DNA from: CAZLWA01 sp964563165
GTDB lineage: Bacteria > CLD3 > SB21
Direction: 5' to 3'
DNA length: 38,931 nt
NCBI GenBank assembly: GCA_964563165.1
Contig: CAZLWA010000009.1
Coordinates: 1-38,931 of the forward strand
Under the pieces are notes generated by a model. That model had not been told where the DNA came from. It did no database searches and saw only the letters and a program-made list of their open reading frames with translations. A program made the translations under genes and the position numbers. This document shows positions 7,017-15,769 of the stretch, in pieces; positions within the stretch are counted from its first letter, which is position 1; each line of letters opens with the position of its first letter.

Positions 7017-8384
7017 ATGAAAGACAAAATTTACATTGCCAACGGCCAGGGTTTTTGGGGGGACAGTATCGATGCGCCGGTGCAGCTCGTGCAGGGCGGC
7101 GCATTGGATTATCTCACGCTCGATTATCTCGCCGAAGTGACGATGTCGATCCTGCAGAGACAAAAATTAAAGAAGAATGAATCAGGATACGCGACGGATT
7201 TTGTCCAGCTCATGGAGCGCATTCTTCCCGCCGTCATTGAAAAAAACATCAAAGTCATTGCCAATGCGGGCGGAGTCAATCCCGAAGCATGCCGTCAGGC
7301 CGTATTCAGCGTTGCCAGGAAATTAGGCATCAAAGGCCTGAAGATCGGAATCGTTCGCGGCGATGATATGTTGAATCGTGTTAAGGAATTTGAATCGCAG
7401 AAGATCTCACTGAACAGCATGGATTCCGGTGAAAGTTTGTATGACTTGCTCAAGAAAGGCCATGACATTTTAAGTGCGAATGTATACATGAGTTCAAAAC
7501 CGCTGGTCGAAGCGCTGCAAAAAGGCGCGCAGATCATTATCGCCGGGCGCACGACGGATACCGGTTTGGCGATGGCGCCGATGATGCACGAATTCGGATG
7601 GAAATGGGACGATTGGAATAAACTGGCGGCCGGTACGATCGCGGGGCACATTATCGAATGCGGCGCGCAATGCACCGGCGGAAATTACACACGCTGGAAG
7701 GACGTTCCCGACCTGTGGAATGTCGGTTATCCCGTCGTTGAGGCGCATTCCGACGGAGTTTTTTATGTGACCAAACACGACCGTACGGGCGGGTTGGTCA
7801 CGGTGGATACGGTGTCGGAGCAATTGGTGTACGAAATGGGGGATGCAAAAAATTATATCACGCCGGATGTGATCGCCGATTTTACTTCGATTCGTTTGGA
7901 ACAAGCGGGCAAAGATCGCGTACGGGTTTTTGACATAAAGGGCAAACCCTCGACAGACTTTTATAAAGTAAGCGCCAGCTATCTCAAAGGCTATAAAGCC
8001 TCGGGGCAATTGACCGTCTCCGGGCCGGACGCGTTTGAAAAAGCCAAACTCTGCGGGGAGATCCTCTGGAAACGACTCGAACGCGCGGGCGTCACATTTG
8101 AAGAAACCAATACGGAATATCTGGGCGTGAATACATGTCACGAAGGGATCGTTTCCATTCCGTCTCAGATTAATGAAGTCGTTTTGCGCGTTGGCGTCAA
8201 AGACAAGGATAAAAACAAAGTGGACCGTTTCGGACAAGAAATTGCCCCGCTCGTGACCAGCGGTCCGCCGGGCGTGACGGGTTTTGCGGGCGGAAGGCCC
8301 AAAGCGCAGGAAATTGTCGCGTTTTTTCCGACCCTGATCCCGAAAAAATTAATTCAGACGACCGTCAGTGTCGAAGAAGTTTGA
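7017..8384 (+). CDS. AtuA/DUF1446 family protein (acyclic terpene utilisation AtuA-like)
   Basis: 455 residues of the DUF1446 family, to which AtuA of acyclic terpene catabolism belongs. Features seen are the N-terminal GFWGDSIDAPVQLVQGG with DYLTLDYLAEVTMSIL, the glycine-rich VIANAGGVNPEACRQAV, the central IIIAGRTTDTGLAMAPM, GHIIECGAQCTGGNYTRW, and SGPPGVTGFAGGRP near the C-terminus. The biochemical role of the family is poorly defined; it has been linked to acyl-CoA or acyl substrates in terpenoid breakdown. No other atu or liu genes are near, so a terpene role here is not supported by context. It may belong to the DUF1257-methyltransferase-DUF2997 run, although the upstream Shine-Dalgarno is weak. 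Confidence 0.85.
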   Translation: MKDKIYIANGQGFWGDSIDAPVQLVQGGALDYLTLDYLAEVTMSILQRQKLKKNESGYATDFVQLMERILPAVIEKNIKVIANAGGVNPEACRQAVFSVARKLGIKGLKIGIVRGDDMLNRVKEFESQKISLNSMDSGESLYDLLKKGHDILSANVYMSSKPLVEALQKGAQIIIAGRTTDTGLAMAPMMHEFGWKWDDWNKLAAGTIAGHIIECGAQCTGGNYTRWKDVPDLWNVGYPVVEAHSDGVFYVTKHDRTGGLVTVDTVSEQLVYEMGDAKNYITPDVIADFTSIRLEQAGKDRVRVFDIKGKPSTDFYKVSASYLKGYKASGQLTVSGPDAFEKAKLCGEILWKRLERAGVTFEETNTEYLGVNTCHEGIVSIPSQINEVVLRVGVKDKDKNKVDRFGQEIAPLVTSGPPGVTGFAGGRPKAQEIVAFFPTLIPKKLIQTTVSVEEV

Positions 8385-8394
8385 GGAAATCTTG

Positions 8395-8530
8395 CCACAG
8401 AGACACAGAGGCACGGAGAAAAACATTTTGAAACTTAACACCCGATTTTATTGAGCATGTGCAGACATACAAAAATCTTGTATATCAGATTTAAGGCATT
8501 GAACTCAGCGTTTCAGTGTCTCAGTGGTGA
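8395..8530. mobile_element. MITE-like element, copy 1 of a tandem pair
   Basis: 136 bases. The left end (CCACAGAGACACAGAGGCACGG) is roughly the reverse complement of the right end (...TTTCAGTGTCTCAGTGGTGA). No coding capacity is evident. CACAGAGACACAGAG-type sequences are known dispersed repeats in several bacterial groups. Internal landmarks shared with copy 2 are GAGAAAAACATT near the left end and GATTTAAGGCATTGAA near the right end. Confidence 0.6.
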
Positions 8531-8556
8531 AAAAAAGCGAGAAAAATTCTCATCTT

Positions 8557-8692
8557 ACTACGGAGACACAGTGGCACAGAGAAAAACATTAAAAGTTTGG
8601 CATCCTGTTTTGTTGAACGTGCGTAAACAAATAAAAATCTGCATATCCGATTTAAGGCATTGAAACTCTGTGTCTCAGTGTCTCAGTGGTGA
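8557..8692. mobile_element. MITE-like element, copy 2 of a tandem pair
   Basis: 136 bases, same orientation as copy 1, diverged mainly in the middle. The left end CTACGGAGACACAGTGGCAC and right end CTCTGTGTCTCAGTGTCTCA... are imperfect inverted repeats. It ends six bases before the start codon of the diguanylate cyclase, and its terminal GGTGAG is the only Shine-Dalgarno-like sequence there. The two copies, a 26-base spacer and the edges fill the 314-base gap between genes; nothing else is seen in it. Confidence 0.6.
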
Positions 8693-8698
8693 GAAAAA

Positions 8699-10438
8699 AT
8701 GAGAAAAATACTATACATCGAAGACGATCCCGTATCGGTGATCTTTATTTCCAAGATCATCGAAAAAATGGGCCATCAGATTGTGACCGCGTCCACGAGC
8801 GAAGACGGGCTTGCCAAAGCGTATGCGGAGAGGCCCGATTTGATTTTGATGGACATTTTCTTGCCGGGGCTCGACGGTTTTGAAACGACGATGAAGATCC
8901 GCCAGTCAGAAACCCTCAAGCACATTCCGATCATTGCGATCACTTCGACGCACAATCCCGGCGATCGTCAATTGGCGGCCGTTGCGGGATGCGACGGGTT
9001 CCTGATGAAACCGGTAGATTACCCTTCGTTCGTCACGTACCTCAACGAGTTCCTGGATAAAAAACATTCGGTCGAGGTCGAAAAGCAGGATGAGACGCAG
9101 GAGCTTAAAAAATTTTCTCAGCGGCTGGTCCAGCGGCTGACCGACAAAATTCAGGAGCTCGCCCATGCGAATGAAGAAATGATCAAAGCGAATCAAACGA
9201 TGGATCAATTGGTTTCCGAGGTCAAAACAAATAATTCCGACCTGCTGCAATTTAATTTTGCCGCTAATCAGATCTTAGCTTTTTCCAGCCGTGAAAAATT
9301 ATACAAAGATATGCCGTCGCTTTTGTCCGAACAACTGAAAATGTTCAGCGCCGCGGTTTATGTCGTGAATGAACAAACGATGACGTTGGATCTCTTTTCT
9401 CAGCACCACGTGGAGCCGCTGCCGGAGGCCGAAAAACTGAGTATCATCCGGCCGCCTTTTTTTGACGTCGTGTATTATCAGGAACCTTTTCTGATGGATT
9501 CGTTTTGGATTCAAGCGGCGCAAAAAGCGGACCCGGCGATGGTCCGTCGCGTACTTCCGCTCGGACGCGCATTCCAGGCGGATACGGTTTATTTTCTTCC
9601 GATCATCGGCCGCCCATCGGGAGAGAACGGGTTTGATTGCCAAAACCAGGACTGCCAGGCGTTCCTGAACAAAGACAAGAATTGGTGGAGCAAGCAGATC
9701 AGCGCGCTCGATCCGAATAATCTGACTTTTGAAACGCAGCTGAAACAGATAAGTGATTTTTATTTCAATTGCTGTCACTACCGTTTGAAAGGCGTCTTGG
9801 CTTTGGGGATCGGTGAAGGCCGTCTGAATGAGACGTTCCGGCAGATTCTGCAATCCTTCGTTCGGACGATCGGGCTTACGATTGAGAATATTCTGCTGTA
9901 CGATGACGTCAAAGACGCCTACCTGGTTGCTGAGCAGCAAGCCATCACGGATGGGCTGACGGGTCTTTATAATTACCGCTACTTTTATCACCAGTTGGAA
10001 CGTGAAATCAAGCGTTCGAAACGGCATTGGAACAAGACGTCCTTAATCATGCTCGATATAGATTTTTTCAAAAAGTTCAATGACCACAGCGGCCATCCCG
10101 CGGGCGATGAAGCTTTAAAACGTCTAGCGATAATTATTCAGTCGTGTACCCGCACGAGCGATATTGTTGCGCGCTACGGAGGAGAAGAATTTGTTTTGAT
10201 TCTTCCGGAGACGCCGAAAAACGCGGCCGTGAAGTTAGCTGAGAAAATTCGTCATCTTGTGGAAGAAGAAAAATTCTCCCAGAAAGAAACACAGTCTCAG
10301 ACCCATTTGACCATCAGTCTCGGCGTGTCCACTTTTCCGGACAACGCTCAAACCGTTGAAGAGCTTGTTCAGCGTGCGGATGAGCAACTTTATCATTCCA
10401 AACAAAACGGACGAAATAGAGCTTCATTCAGCGAATGA
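8699..10438 (+). CDS. Response regulator with REC, sensory middle region and GGDEF (diguanylate cyclase)
   Basis: 579 residues. REC domain, 1-120: acidic pair Asp9-Asp10, phospho-acceptor Asp52 (LILMD), Thr82 and Lys104 (FLMKP). A helical or coiled-coil segment spans about 125-185. A GAF-like sensory region runs from about 190 to 400, in which Cys residues in FDCQNQDCQAF and FYFNCCHY stand out. The GGDEF domain (about 415-579) begins DGLTGLYNYRYF and has the intact active site GGEEF (494-498). The product-inhibition I-site RTSD (485-488) is exactly five residues upstream of it. It should make c-di-GMP in response to phosphorylation by an unlinked histidine kinase. The ATG at 8699 is served by GGTGAG from the end of the repeat element. 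Confidence 0.93.
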   Translation: MRKILYIEDDPVSVIFISKIIEKMGHQIVTASTSEDGLAKAYAERPDLILMDIFLPGLDGFETTMKIRQSETLKHIPIIAITSTHNPGDRQLAAVAGCDGFLMKPVDYPSFVTYLNEFLDKKHSVEVEKQDETQELKKFSQRLVQRLTDKIQELAHANEEMIKANQTMDQLVSEVKTNNSDLLQFNFAANQILAFSSREKLYKDMPSLLSEQLKMFSAAVYVVNEQTMTLDLFSQHHVEPLPEAEKLSIIRPPFFDVVYYQEPFLMDSFWIQAAQKADPAMVRRVLPLGRAFQADTVYFLPIIGRPSGENGFDCQNQDCQAFLNKDKNWWSKQISALDPNNLTFETQLKQISDFYFNCCHYRLKGVLALGIGEGRLNETFRQILQSFVRTIGLTIENILLYDDVKDAYLVAEQQAITDGLTGLYNYRYFYHQLEREIKRSKRHWNKTSLIMLDIDFFKKFNDHSGHPAGDEALKRLAIIIQSCTRTSDIVARYGGEEFVLILPETPKNAAVKLAEKIRHLVEEEKFSQKETQSQTHLTISLGVSTFPDNAQTVEELVQRADEQLYHSKQNGRNRASFSE

Positions 10439-10520
10439 AACACATGCCGTTTATTCAGTATGTGATTGGCTGTGGATTCGCTGAGGTTCTTTCAACGAGC
10501 CCATGGTCCAATGACAGAAA

Positions 10521-11027
10521 ATGATAAACGGGATTGAAATCGTTCAAGCCGATATCAGCACGCTTAACTTAGAGGCGATCGTGAATGCCGCGAATCGATC
10601 CTTGTTGGGCGGCGGGGGCGTGGATGGCGCGATTCATCGTGCCGCAGGACCTCGATTATTGGAAGCCTGCCGATTGCTCAACGGCTGCGCCACCGGCGAA
10701 GCCAAAATTACGGGAGGGTACGAATTATCGGCGCAGTGGGTCATTCATACGGTCGGTCCTGTCTGGACCGGCGGAAATCACGACGAAGATAAGTTGTTAG
10801 CCTCCTGTTATCACGCCAGCCTGGCTTTGGCCGAACAAAAACACATCAAAACCATAGGATTTCCATGCATCAGTACCGGCGCCTACGGATTCCCCGCAGA
10901 GAGAGCGGCGCGTATTGCGGTCATTGAAACAAGGAAGTTTTTGGAGCAGACATCAATTATAGGCCGCGTGGTGTTTGTCTGCTTCGACCGTCGAAATTCT
11001 GACCTTTACTATGCGTTATTGCAATAA
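10521..11027 (+). CDS. Macrodomain protein (ADP-ribose/O-acetyl-ADP-ribose deacetylase type)
   Basis: 168 residues, a stand-alone macrodomain of the YmdB/MacroD type. Motifs: ADIS near the start, NAAN (22-25) before the glycine loop GGGGVDGAIH (30-39), GEAKITGGY, IHTVGP, and the second phosphate loop CISTGAYGFP. These line the ADP-ribose pocket; the Asn and Asp of the first loop are those used for deacetylation or ADP-ribosyl hydrolysis. Length is normal and the protein is cytoplasmic. The 80-base gap upstream shows only a weak hairpin, and the Shine-Dalgarno is poor. No ADP-ribosyltransferase or sirtuin gene is nearby, so the substrate is open. Confidence 0.93.
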   Translation: MINGIEIVQADISTLNLEAIVNAANRSLLGGGGVDGAIHRAAGPRLLEACRLLNGCATGEAKITGGYELSAQWVIHTVGPVWTGGNHDEDKLLASCYHASLALAEQKHIKTIGFPCISTGAYGFPAERAARIAVIETRKFLEQTSIIGRVVFVCFDRRNSDLYYALLQ

Positions 11028-11048
11028 CCGAGAGATTGGAATTATCGC

Positions 11049-11076
11049 TTGAAATTGTTGACTAAATTATTATATT
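11049..11076 (+). promoter_or_regulatory. Candidate sigma70 promoter
   Basis: TTGAAA (11049-11054), a 16-base spacer and TATATT (11071-11076) lie ahead of the membrane protein gene at 11125. The area is AT-rich, so other registers are possible. Confidence 0.4.
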
Positions 11077-11124
11077 ATATTGGGTATCAGTTCTTTTAAC
11101 CGTATCTAATCCCGGGGGTATCGC

Positions 11125-12120
11125 ATGGAGAAAGATGAAAAAAGGCATGACCAACCTGAAGACCTGGAAGCCATCGTTGAAACGCCGGTATTTACACGTT
11201 TCAAAGAATGGTGGCGCGCCAAAAAGGAGAGCCTTGACCTCTGGGGCTTTGAAAAATATTTAGGCTGTGACAATACGAAATTTAAAGCGGCATTAGCTTC
11301 TTACAAGAATCTTCTCGAAGAAATCGAACATGAGTATAAAGAGACGGTCAAAGGAGCCCTTGTAACTCCGGAACAGATCGAAGAGGCGGAAAAGCATCGT
11401 GAAAGCATGCTGTTGGATGCAAAGCGGGATTTTGTGTACGCCATGCCGGAGAATTATCGAAACTGGTTCAAAAGAAATAAGATCTTTCGGAATTGGCGCG
11501 GCACACCGGAAAGCTGGGGATTCGAAGAGGCGCGTTACTGGGGAAGCCGATCCGGCCTTACGATGCGTGAACGGCGCGTGATTCTGGCCGTCCTGATTTT
11601 ATTGGTCGCCGGACTGATCGTCATGGGTGTTAAAGTCTCTCAGACCGAGAAAAAATCGGTCTTGGACGAATCGGTCACGAGAGATTTCAAATTACGAGAT
11701 ACGGTGGATACGGATTCCCTGTTCCAGGCGAAGATGCTTCGCGAAAGAAAAGCGGCGGAAGAAAAGAGAAATAAAAAAGCCTTTTTGGAACGAAGAAACA
11801 AGATCATTAATGACATGAATACGGGAACGTATGTGACGCAGGGAACGGACATGAGAAGTGAAGTGGCCTTCCTGATGCAGACCTATAACAACAATATTTA
11901 TAAACAATATCTGACCGAAGAACAGTATGTCAATGACCTTGAAGTGCTTGGAACGACGCTGGAGCTGATTGCGAGAAAAAATCCAGGCCTGGTGACTAAA
12001 CTTGGCGATTTCCGGCTTCCCCTTTTGTGGAAATCCGACATGACGATACAGATTTCTTGGGATGACATAGAAGCGGGATTACAAATATTAAGGTCGAGAA
12101 ATCAAAAAAAGAGCGAATAA
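11125..12120 (+). CDS. Unknown single-span membrane protein with coiled-coil
   Basis: 331 residues, not recognised. The N-terminal ~150 residues are charged, with several Trp-rich patches (FKEWWRAKKESLDLWGF, NYRNWFKRNKIFRNWRG). One clear membrane segment covers 152-171 (VILAVLILLVAGLIVMGVKV). It is followed by a charged helix of 50-60 residues rich in Lys, Arg and Glu, probably coiled-coil, and a compact C-terminal domain ending near ISWDDIEAGLQIL. Arg/Lys residues just before the helix (MRERR) suggest N-inside, C-outside topology. A GGGGG run lies seven bases before the ATG. It ends 20 bases before the aconitase-like gene, so the two may be co-transcribed, but nothing in it suggests an enzymatic partner role. 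Confidence 0.8.
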   Translation: MEKDEKRHDQPEDLEAIVETPVFTRFKEWWRAKKESLDLWGFEKYLGCDNTKFKAALASYKNLLEEIEHEYKETVKGALVTPEQIEEAEKHRESMLLDAKRDFVYAMPENYRNWFKRNKIFRNWRGTPESWGFEEARYWGSRSGLTMRERRVILAVLILLVAGLIVMGVKVSQTEKKSVLDESVTRDFKLRDTVDTDSLFQAKMLRERKAAEEKRNKKAFLERRNKIINDMNTGTYVTQGTDMRSEVAFLMQTYNNNIYKQYLTEEQYVNDLEVLGTTLELIARKNPGLVTKLGDFRLPLLWKSDMTIQISWDDIEAGLQILRSRNQKKSE

Positions 12121-12140
12121 ATCTGATGGTTCAGTCATAG

Positions 12141-14099
12141 ATGAAACCGTTTAGCCTGGGTAATAAGAAAATATTTTATTACACCGAGGATGCGGGATTG
12201 GTTCGCGATCAGGTCGAGGGCAGGAATTTTACTTATCACGACGAACCGCTCGTGTTCGGCGTAAGTACGGATACTATTATCAACGGCGCCGCATGTACGC
12301 TGGGGTATACAGAAGAAATTCTTGGCCCGCATTTTCTCGTGGGCAAAGGCGACGTTATTCATGAAGGGGATATTCAGCAGGGGAACTTTTCCGTTGTGGT
12401 CGGCGGCGAAAGTTATGGCAGCGGCTCTTCGCGGGAAGTGGCCGTAGTCGCACACCGGGGAGCGGGAATCCGACTGGTCGTAGCCAAAAGCCTGGAAAGA
12501 ATTTTCCGAGAGAACATGACATTCGACTGCCTGCATTTTACCACGGATATGAACGTTGTGGATAAATTGCTGGCGGGTGAAACGATCGATCTTGACGCGT
12601 TGATGGAAAATCTTTCGCCGCTGAACAAAACGATCTTCTTCGGCGGCGGGCTGCTGGAATTCGGAAAAAAGATGCTGCGGGGCGAAGCGGAACTTCCTTA
12701 CCGCGACGCAGGCCGCGGGAAAAAAGCCATGACGATGGCGGAAAAAATTCTTGCGCGCAAGGCCGTGGTTAAAGACAAACCTGAGCATACAGGATTATCC
12801 GGCGTGGAGCCGGGCGAACAACTTTTTGTCCACGCTGATTTTCTCGGCATGCACGAATACACCGGCGGACACGTGCGAAGCCTCTATAAAAAAGCGTTCG
12901 GCAATGCACCGATCACCGATAAGGCCGTTGTGCGCGGATTCAACGATCATTTCGTCCTCATCGGTCACGACGTGGTACCCGCGGATGTGAAGAAAAAACG
13001 ATTGGCGTCGGCGCAGAACCTGGCGCTTGAACTGACTTTGTTTTGCAAAGAAAAAAATATTCCGATGCACGGACCGGGCGGCAATATGCCGGCGGGCGTG
13101 TGCCATCGTTTGGTCGTTGAGAGTTATGCCAAACCCGGCGACGTTATTGCGCTGACCGATTCCCATTCCCCGACCGCAGGCGTTATGAATTGTTTTGCCT
13201 ACGGGTTGGGATCGACGGCTATTGCGATGGGGTTGGGTACGGGCATGATTCCCGTGACGGTTCCTAAGACGGTTCGCGTTTGGATCGAAGGCGAAGACCC
13301 GCTGCATCTCGTGACCCCCAAAGATATTATCCTGCACATCATCGGCGATCCGTATTTCCGCGAGCAAAAATGGAAAACTCAGCCCGGCGACACCGTGATC
13401 ATGCAATTCGGCGGGCCGGCTCTGGAGAAATTTACCATTGACGAGTTATCGGTTTTGACCAATATGACCGTGGAGGGCAGTGCGACGACAGGTATTGTCG
13501 AGCCGTGCGAGCGTATTGTGGAATTTCTTGTCGAAAAACGCGGCATGAATGAAGGGGATGTTCGACGGTTGTTGGTGTATGCGGATGACGATGCGCAGTA
13601 TGAATCGGTGTACAAGGTAAATTTATCGGAAGTGCCGGTAACCGTGGCTACACCGGGCGACAGCCGGAACCGCAAGCCGATCACGCAATTGCTCGGACAA
13701 AGAATTGATAACGTGGTGGTCGTTTCCTGCACGGGGGCGTCGCTCGAAGATTTAAAACAGGTTGCCCTTGCCGTGACCGGGCGAAAAAAACTATCGCGTG
13801 TCACGATGATCGTGACGCCCAGCAGCCAGCAGGTTTTTGACGATGCGCAAAAAACAGGCTTGTTGAAATTATTTCTGGATTTCGGCGCGGTAGTTACCGA
13901 GCCCGGCTGCGGATCGTGCATCGGCAACGGTCCCGGCATTTCCGTAAACGGCACGGTAACGGCTTCGACGAGCAACCGAAATTTCAGCGGACGCATGGGC
14001 GGCAATGGCGATGTGTTTCTGGTATCGCCTTTCGTAGCGGGCATAGCCGCATGCACGGGCACATTGACCGATCCGCGCTATTGGAAAATACTGAACTAA
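12141..14099 (+). CDS. Aconitase/3-isopropylmalate dehydratase superfamily enzyme, swivel domain first
   Basis: 652 residues. Residues 1-~190 are a LeuD-like swivel domain with the substrate loop YGSGSSRE (92-99) and IRLVVAKSLERIFREN. From about 197 a LeuC-like core begins, as a separate large subunit would (MTMAEKILARKAV). It has TDSHSPTAGVMNCFAYGLG, three predicted [4Fe-4S] ligands Cys530 (VVSCTGASLED), Cys590 and Cys593 (GCGSCIGNGPG), and the TSNRNFSGRMG motif. Reaction: stereospecific dehydration/rehydration of a 2- or 3-hydroxy acid. Aconitase A has its swivel last; AcnB has it before the core but behind a HEAT-like domain that is absent here. SREVA replaces the usual SREHA and SCTGAS the usual SCTN, so substrate choice between citrate, isopropylmalate, homocitrate or another is open. 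No leu genes are nearby. Confidence 0.88.
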   Translation: MKPFSLGNKKIFYYTEDAGLVRDQVEGRNFTYHDEPLVFGVSTDTIINGAACTLGYTEEILGPHFLVGKGDVIHEGDIQQGNFSVVVGGESYGSGSSREVAVVAHRGAGIRLVVAKSLERIFRENMTFDCLHFTTDMNVVDKLLAGETIDLDALMENLSPLNKTIFFGGGLLEFGKKMLRGEAELPYRDAGRGKKAMTMAEKILARKAVVKDKPEHTGLSGVEPGEQLFVHADFLGMHEYTGGHVRSLYKKAFGNAPITDKAVVRGFNDHFVLIGHDVVPADVKKKRLASAQNLALELTLFCKEKNIPMHGPGGNMPAGVCHRLVVESYAKPGDVIALTDSHSPTAGVMNCFAYGLGSTAIAMGLGTGMIPVTVPKTVRVWIEGEDPLHLVTPKDIILHIIGDPYFREQKWKTQPGDTVIMQFGGPALEKFTIDELSVLTNMTVEGSATTGIVEPCERIVEFLVEKRGMNEGDVRRLLVYADDDAQYESVYKVNLSEVPVTVATPGDSRNRKPITQLLGQRIDNVVVVSCTGASLEDLKQVALAVTGRKKLSRVTMIVTPSSQQVFDDAQKTGLLKLFLDFGAVVTEPGCGSCIGNGPGISVNGTVTASTSNRNFSGRMGGNGDVFLVSPFVAGIAACTGTLTDPRYWKILN

Positions 14100-14172
14100 T
14101 CTTTTTTGCCGCACCGCCGCAAATTCCTCAAGGTCTTGTGACTGAGAGGAAATTTTATTATTAAGGAACAGC

Positions 14173-15690
14173 ATGTTTCAAGGACACCCCAGAGGCCTTT
14201 CCGTATTGTTCATGACGGAAATGTGGGAACGTTTCAGTTATTACGGTATCCGCGCAATCCTGATCCTATATATGACGGCGGCCGTCAGCACCGGCGGGTT
14301 GGGATTCAGCGTCGTTCAATCCACGGCTATCTATGCGCTGTTCACTTCGCTGGCGTATCTGATGAATTTGCCCGGCGGTTGGGTTGCCGACCGCATCATC
14401 GGGCAGCGGAAAGCCGTCTTGTACGGCGGAATATTAATAGCCCTCGGTAATTTCTGCCTGTTCCTTCCTTCAATAGCCGCATTCTATGGAGGCCTCTTCC
14501 TGATCATCATTGGCACAGGTCTTTTGAAACCCAACGTCAGCACGATCGTCGGACAAATTTATACGCAAGAGAAAGACGACCGCCGCGATGCGGGATTTTA
14601 TATTTTCTATATGGGTATCAACGTTGGAGCACTCATTGCACCGTTAATTTGCAGTACGTTATCGGAGCTGATCCACTGGCGATTGGGCTTTCTGGCGGCA
14701 TGCATCGGTATGATCATGGGTCTCATCCAGTACCGCTTGGGATACAAACATTTCGGAGAAGTCGGGGCTTTTCCGGCAACGAAAGACCAGCCGGAAGAAA
14801 TCGGAATAGCAAAAAAACAATTAGGCATTTACAGCGCCATAGCCGTACTCGCCGCCCTGGTCATAATGATTCTTAACCTGCGCGGTACGCTCGATCTGAC
14901 ACCGGACCTCATCGCCGATATTTTTCAATACCTGTTCGTCATTCTCATTCTCGTTTTTTTCGGATGGATGTTCTTTATTGCTAAGTGGGAATCGGTAGAA
15001 AAAGATCGTTTGATTGTCATCACCGTTTTTTTCTTTTGCGCCGCCCTGTTTTGGTCGGCATTTGAGCAGGCCGGTTCCTCTCTTAACCTCTTTGCGGACG
15101 AATTTACCGACCGGCGGCTGCCCGATTGGATCGTGAACGCATTCAATCCAGTCTATTTATTATTTTCGGATCAACCGGTTGCATACGGAGCAAAGTTTCC
15201 TACCGGATGGTTTCAATCGCTCAATTCGATTTTTATCATTTTGCTTGCGCCGCTGTTTTCAAAGCTGTGGACACGCATGGGCGATAAAGAGCCCTCCAGT
15301 CCGGCAAAATTTGCCTGGGGACTTTTTTTTGTGGGAATTGGTTTTGCGATCTTAATGATTGCGGCAAGCTTTCTTAATCAAGGCCAAGTCAGCCCGATGT
15401 GGCTGACGGCTCTGTATTTCGTGCATACGGTCGCGGAGCTGTGTTTGAGCCCGGTAGGCTTGAGCAAAGTTACAAGCCTGGCGCCCGCGCGCGTAGTGGG
15501 ATTGATGATGGGGGTTTGGTTTCTCGGAACTTCGTTGGGAAATTTCATTGCAGGACGCGCGGCGGGGTTTTACGAATCGCTTCCGCTCACCACGCTGTTC
15601 GGAGTGGTCTTCGTTTTTTCATCCGGCATCGGTTTGCTGATGCTGCTATTCATCAAACCGCTGCGGGCGCGCATGCACGGTATTCATTGA
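14173..15690 (+). CDS. POT/PTR family proton-dependent oligopeptide transporter
   Basis: 505 residues, highly hydrophobic with about 14 helices. The N-terminal ExxER proton-coupling motif is present as EMWER (16-20) followed by FSYYG. Other POT signatures are LPGGWVADRIIGQRKAVLYG, GTGLLKPNVSTIVGQIY with DRRDAGFYIFYMGINVGA, and the second-half ALFWSAFEQAGSSLNLFA. It imports di- and tripeptides with protons across the inner membrane. AAGGA sits about seven bases before the ATG. It is followed by the metK promoter, so it is probably the end of its own unit, although no clear terminator is seen between 15691 and 15707. Peptide uptake fits a genome with several secreted peptidases (S9, M28). Confidence 0.94.
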   Translation: MFQGHPRGLSVLFMTEMWERFSYYGIRAILILYMTAAVSTGGLGFSVVQSTAIYALFTSLAYLMNLPGGWVADRIIGQRKAVLYGGILIALGNFCLFLPSIAAFYGGLFLIIIGTGLLKPNVSTIVGQIYTQEKDDRRDAGFYIFYMGINVGALIAPLICSTLSELIHWRLGFLAACIGMIMGLIQYRLGYKHFGEVGAFPATKDQPEEIGIAKKQLGIYSAIAVLAALVIMILNLRGTLDLTPDLIADIFQYLFVILILVFFGWMFFIAKWESVEKDRLIVITVFFFCAALFWSAFEQAGSSLNLFADEFTDRRLPDWIVNAFNPVYLLFSDQPVAYGAKFPTGWFQSLNSIFIILLAPLFSKLWTRMGDKEPSSPAKFAWGLFFVGIGFAILMIAASFLNQGQVSPMWLTALYFVHTVAELCLSPVGLSKVTSLAPARVVGLMMGVWFLGTSLGNFIAGRAAGFYESLPLTTLFGVVFVFSSGIGLLMLLFIKPLRARMHGIH

Positions 15691-15707
15691 GCTAGTAAAA
15701 AATGTGC

Positions 15708-15736
15708 TTGACAAAGCAGCTCCTTTTTTATATCAT
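15708..15736 (+). promoter_or_regulatory. Sigma70 promoter of metK
   Basis: TTGACA (15708-15713), a 17-base spacer and TATCAT (15731-15736) form a near-consensus promoter. Transcription would start near 15743, some 27 bases before the riboswitch. Confidence 0.85.
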
Positions 15737-15769
15737 TTGTCGCGTTTGAACGTTATTTGACATAGACAT

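Noticed and set aside
8451..8663. 70-residue frame in the gap before the REC-GGDEF gene
   Set aside because: It lies wholly in the tandem repeat elements and has no protein-like features or ribosome site.
12795..13406. 203-residue minus-strand frame inside the aconitase-like gene
   Set aside because: A shadow frame rich in His and Arg, opposite a strongly conserved enzyme.
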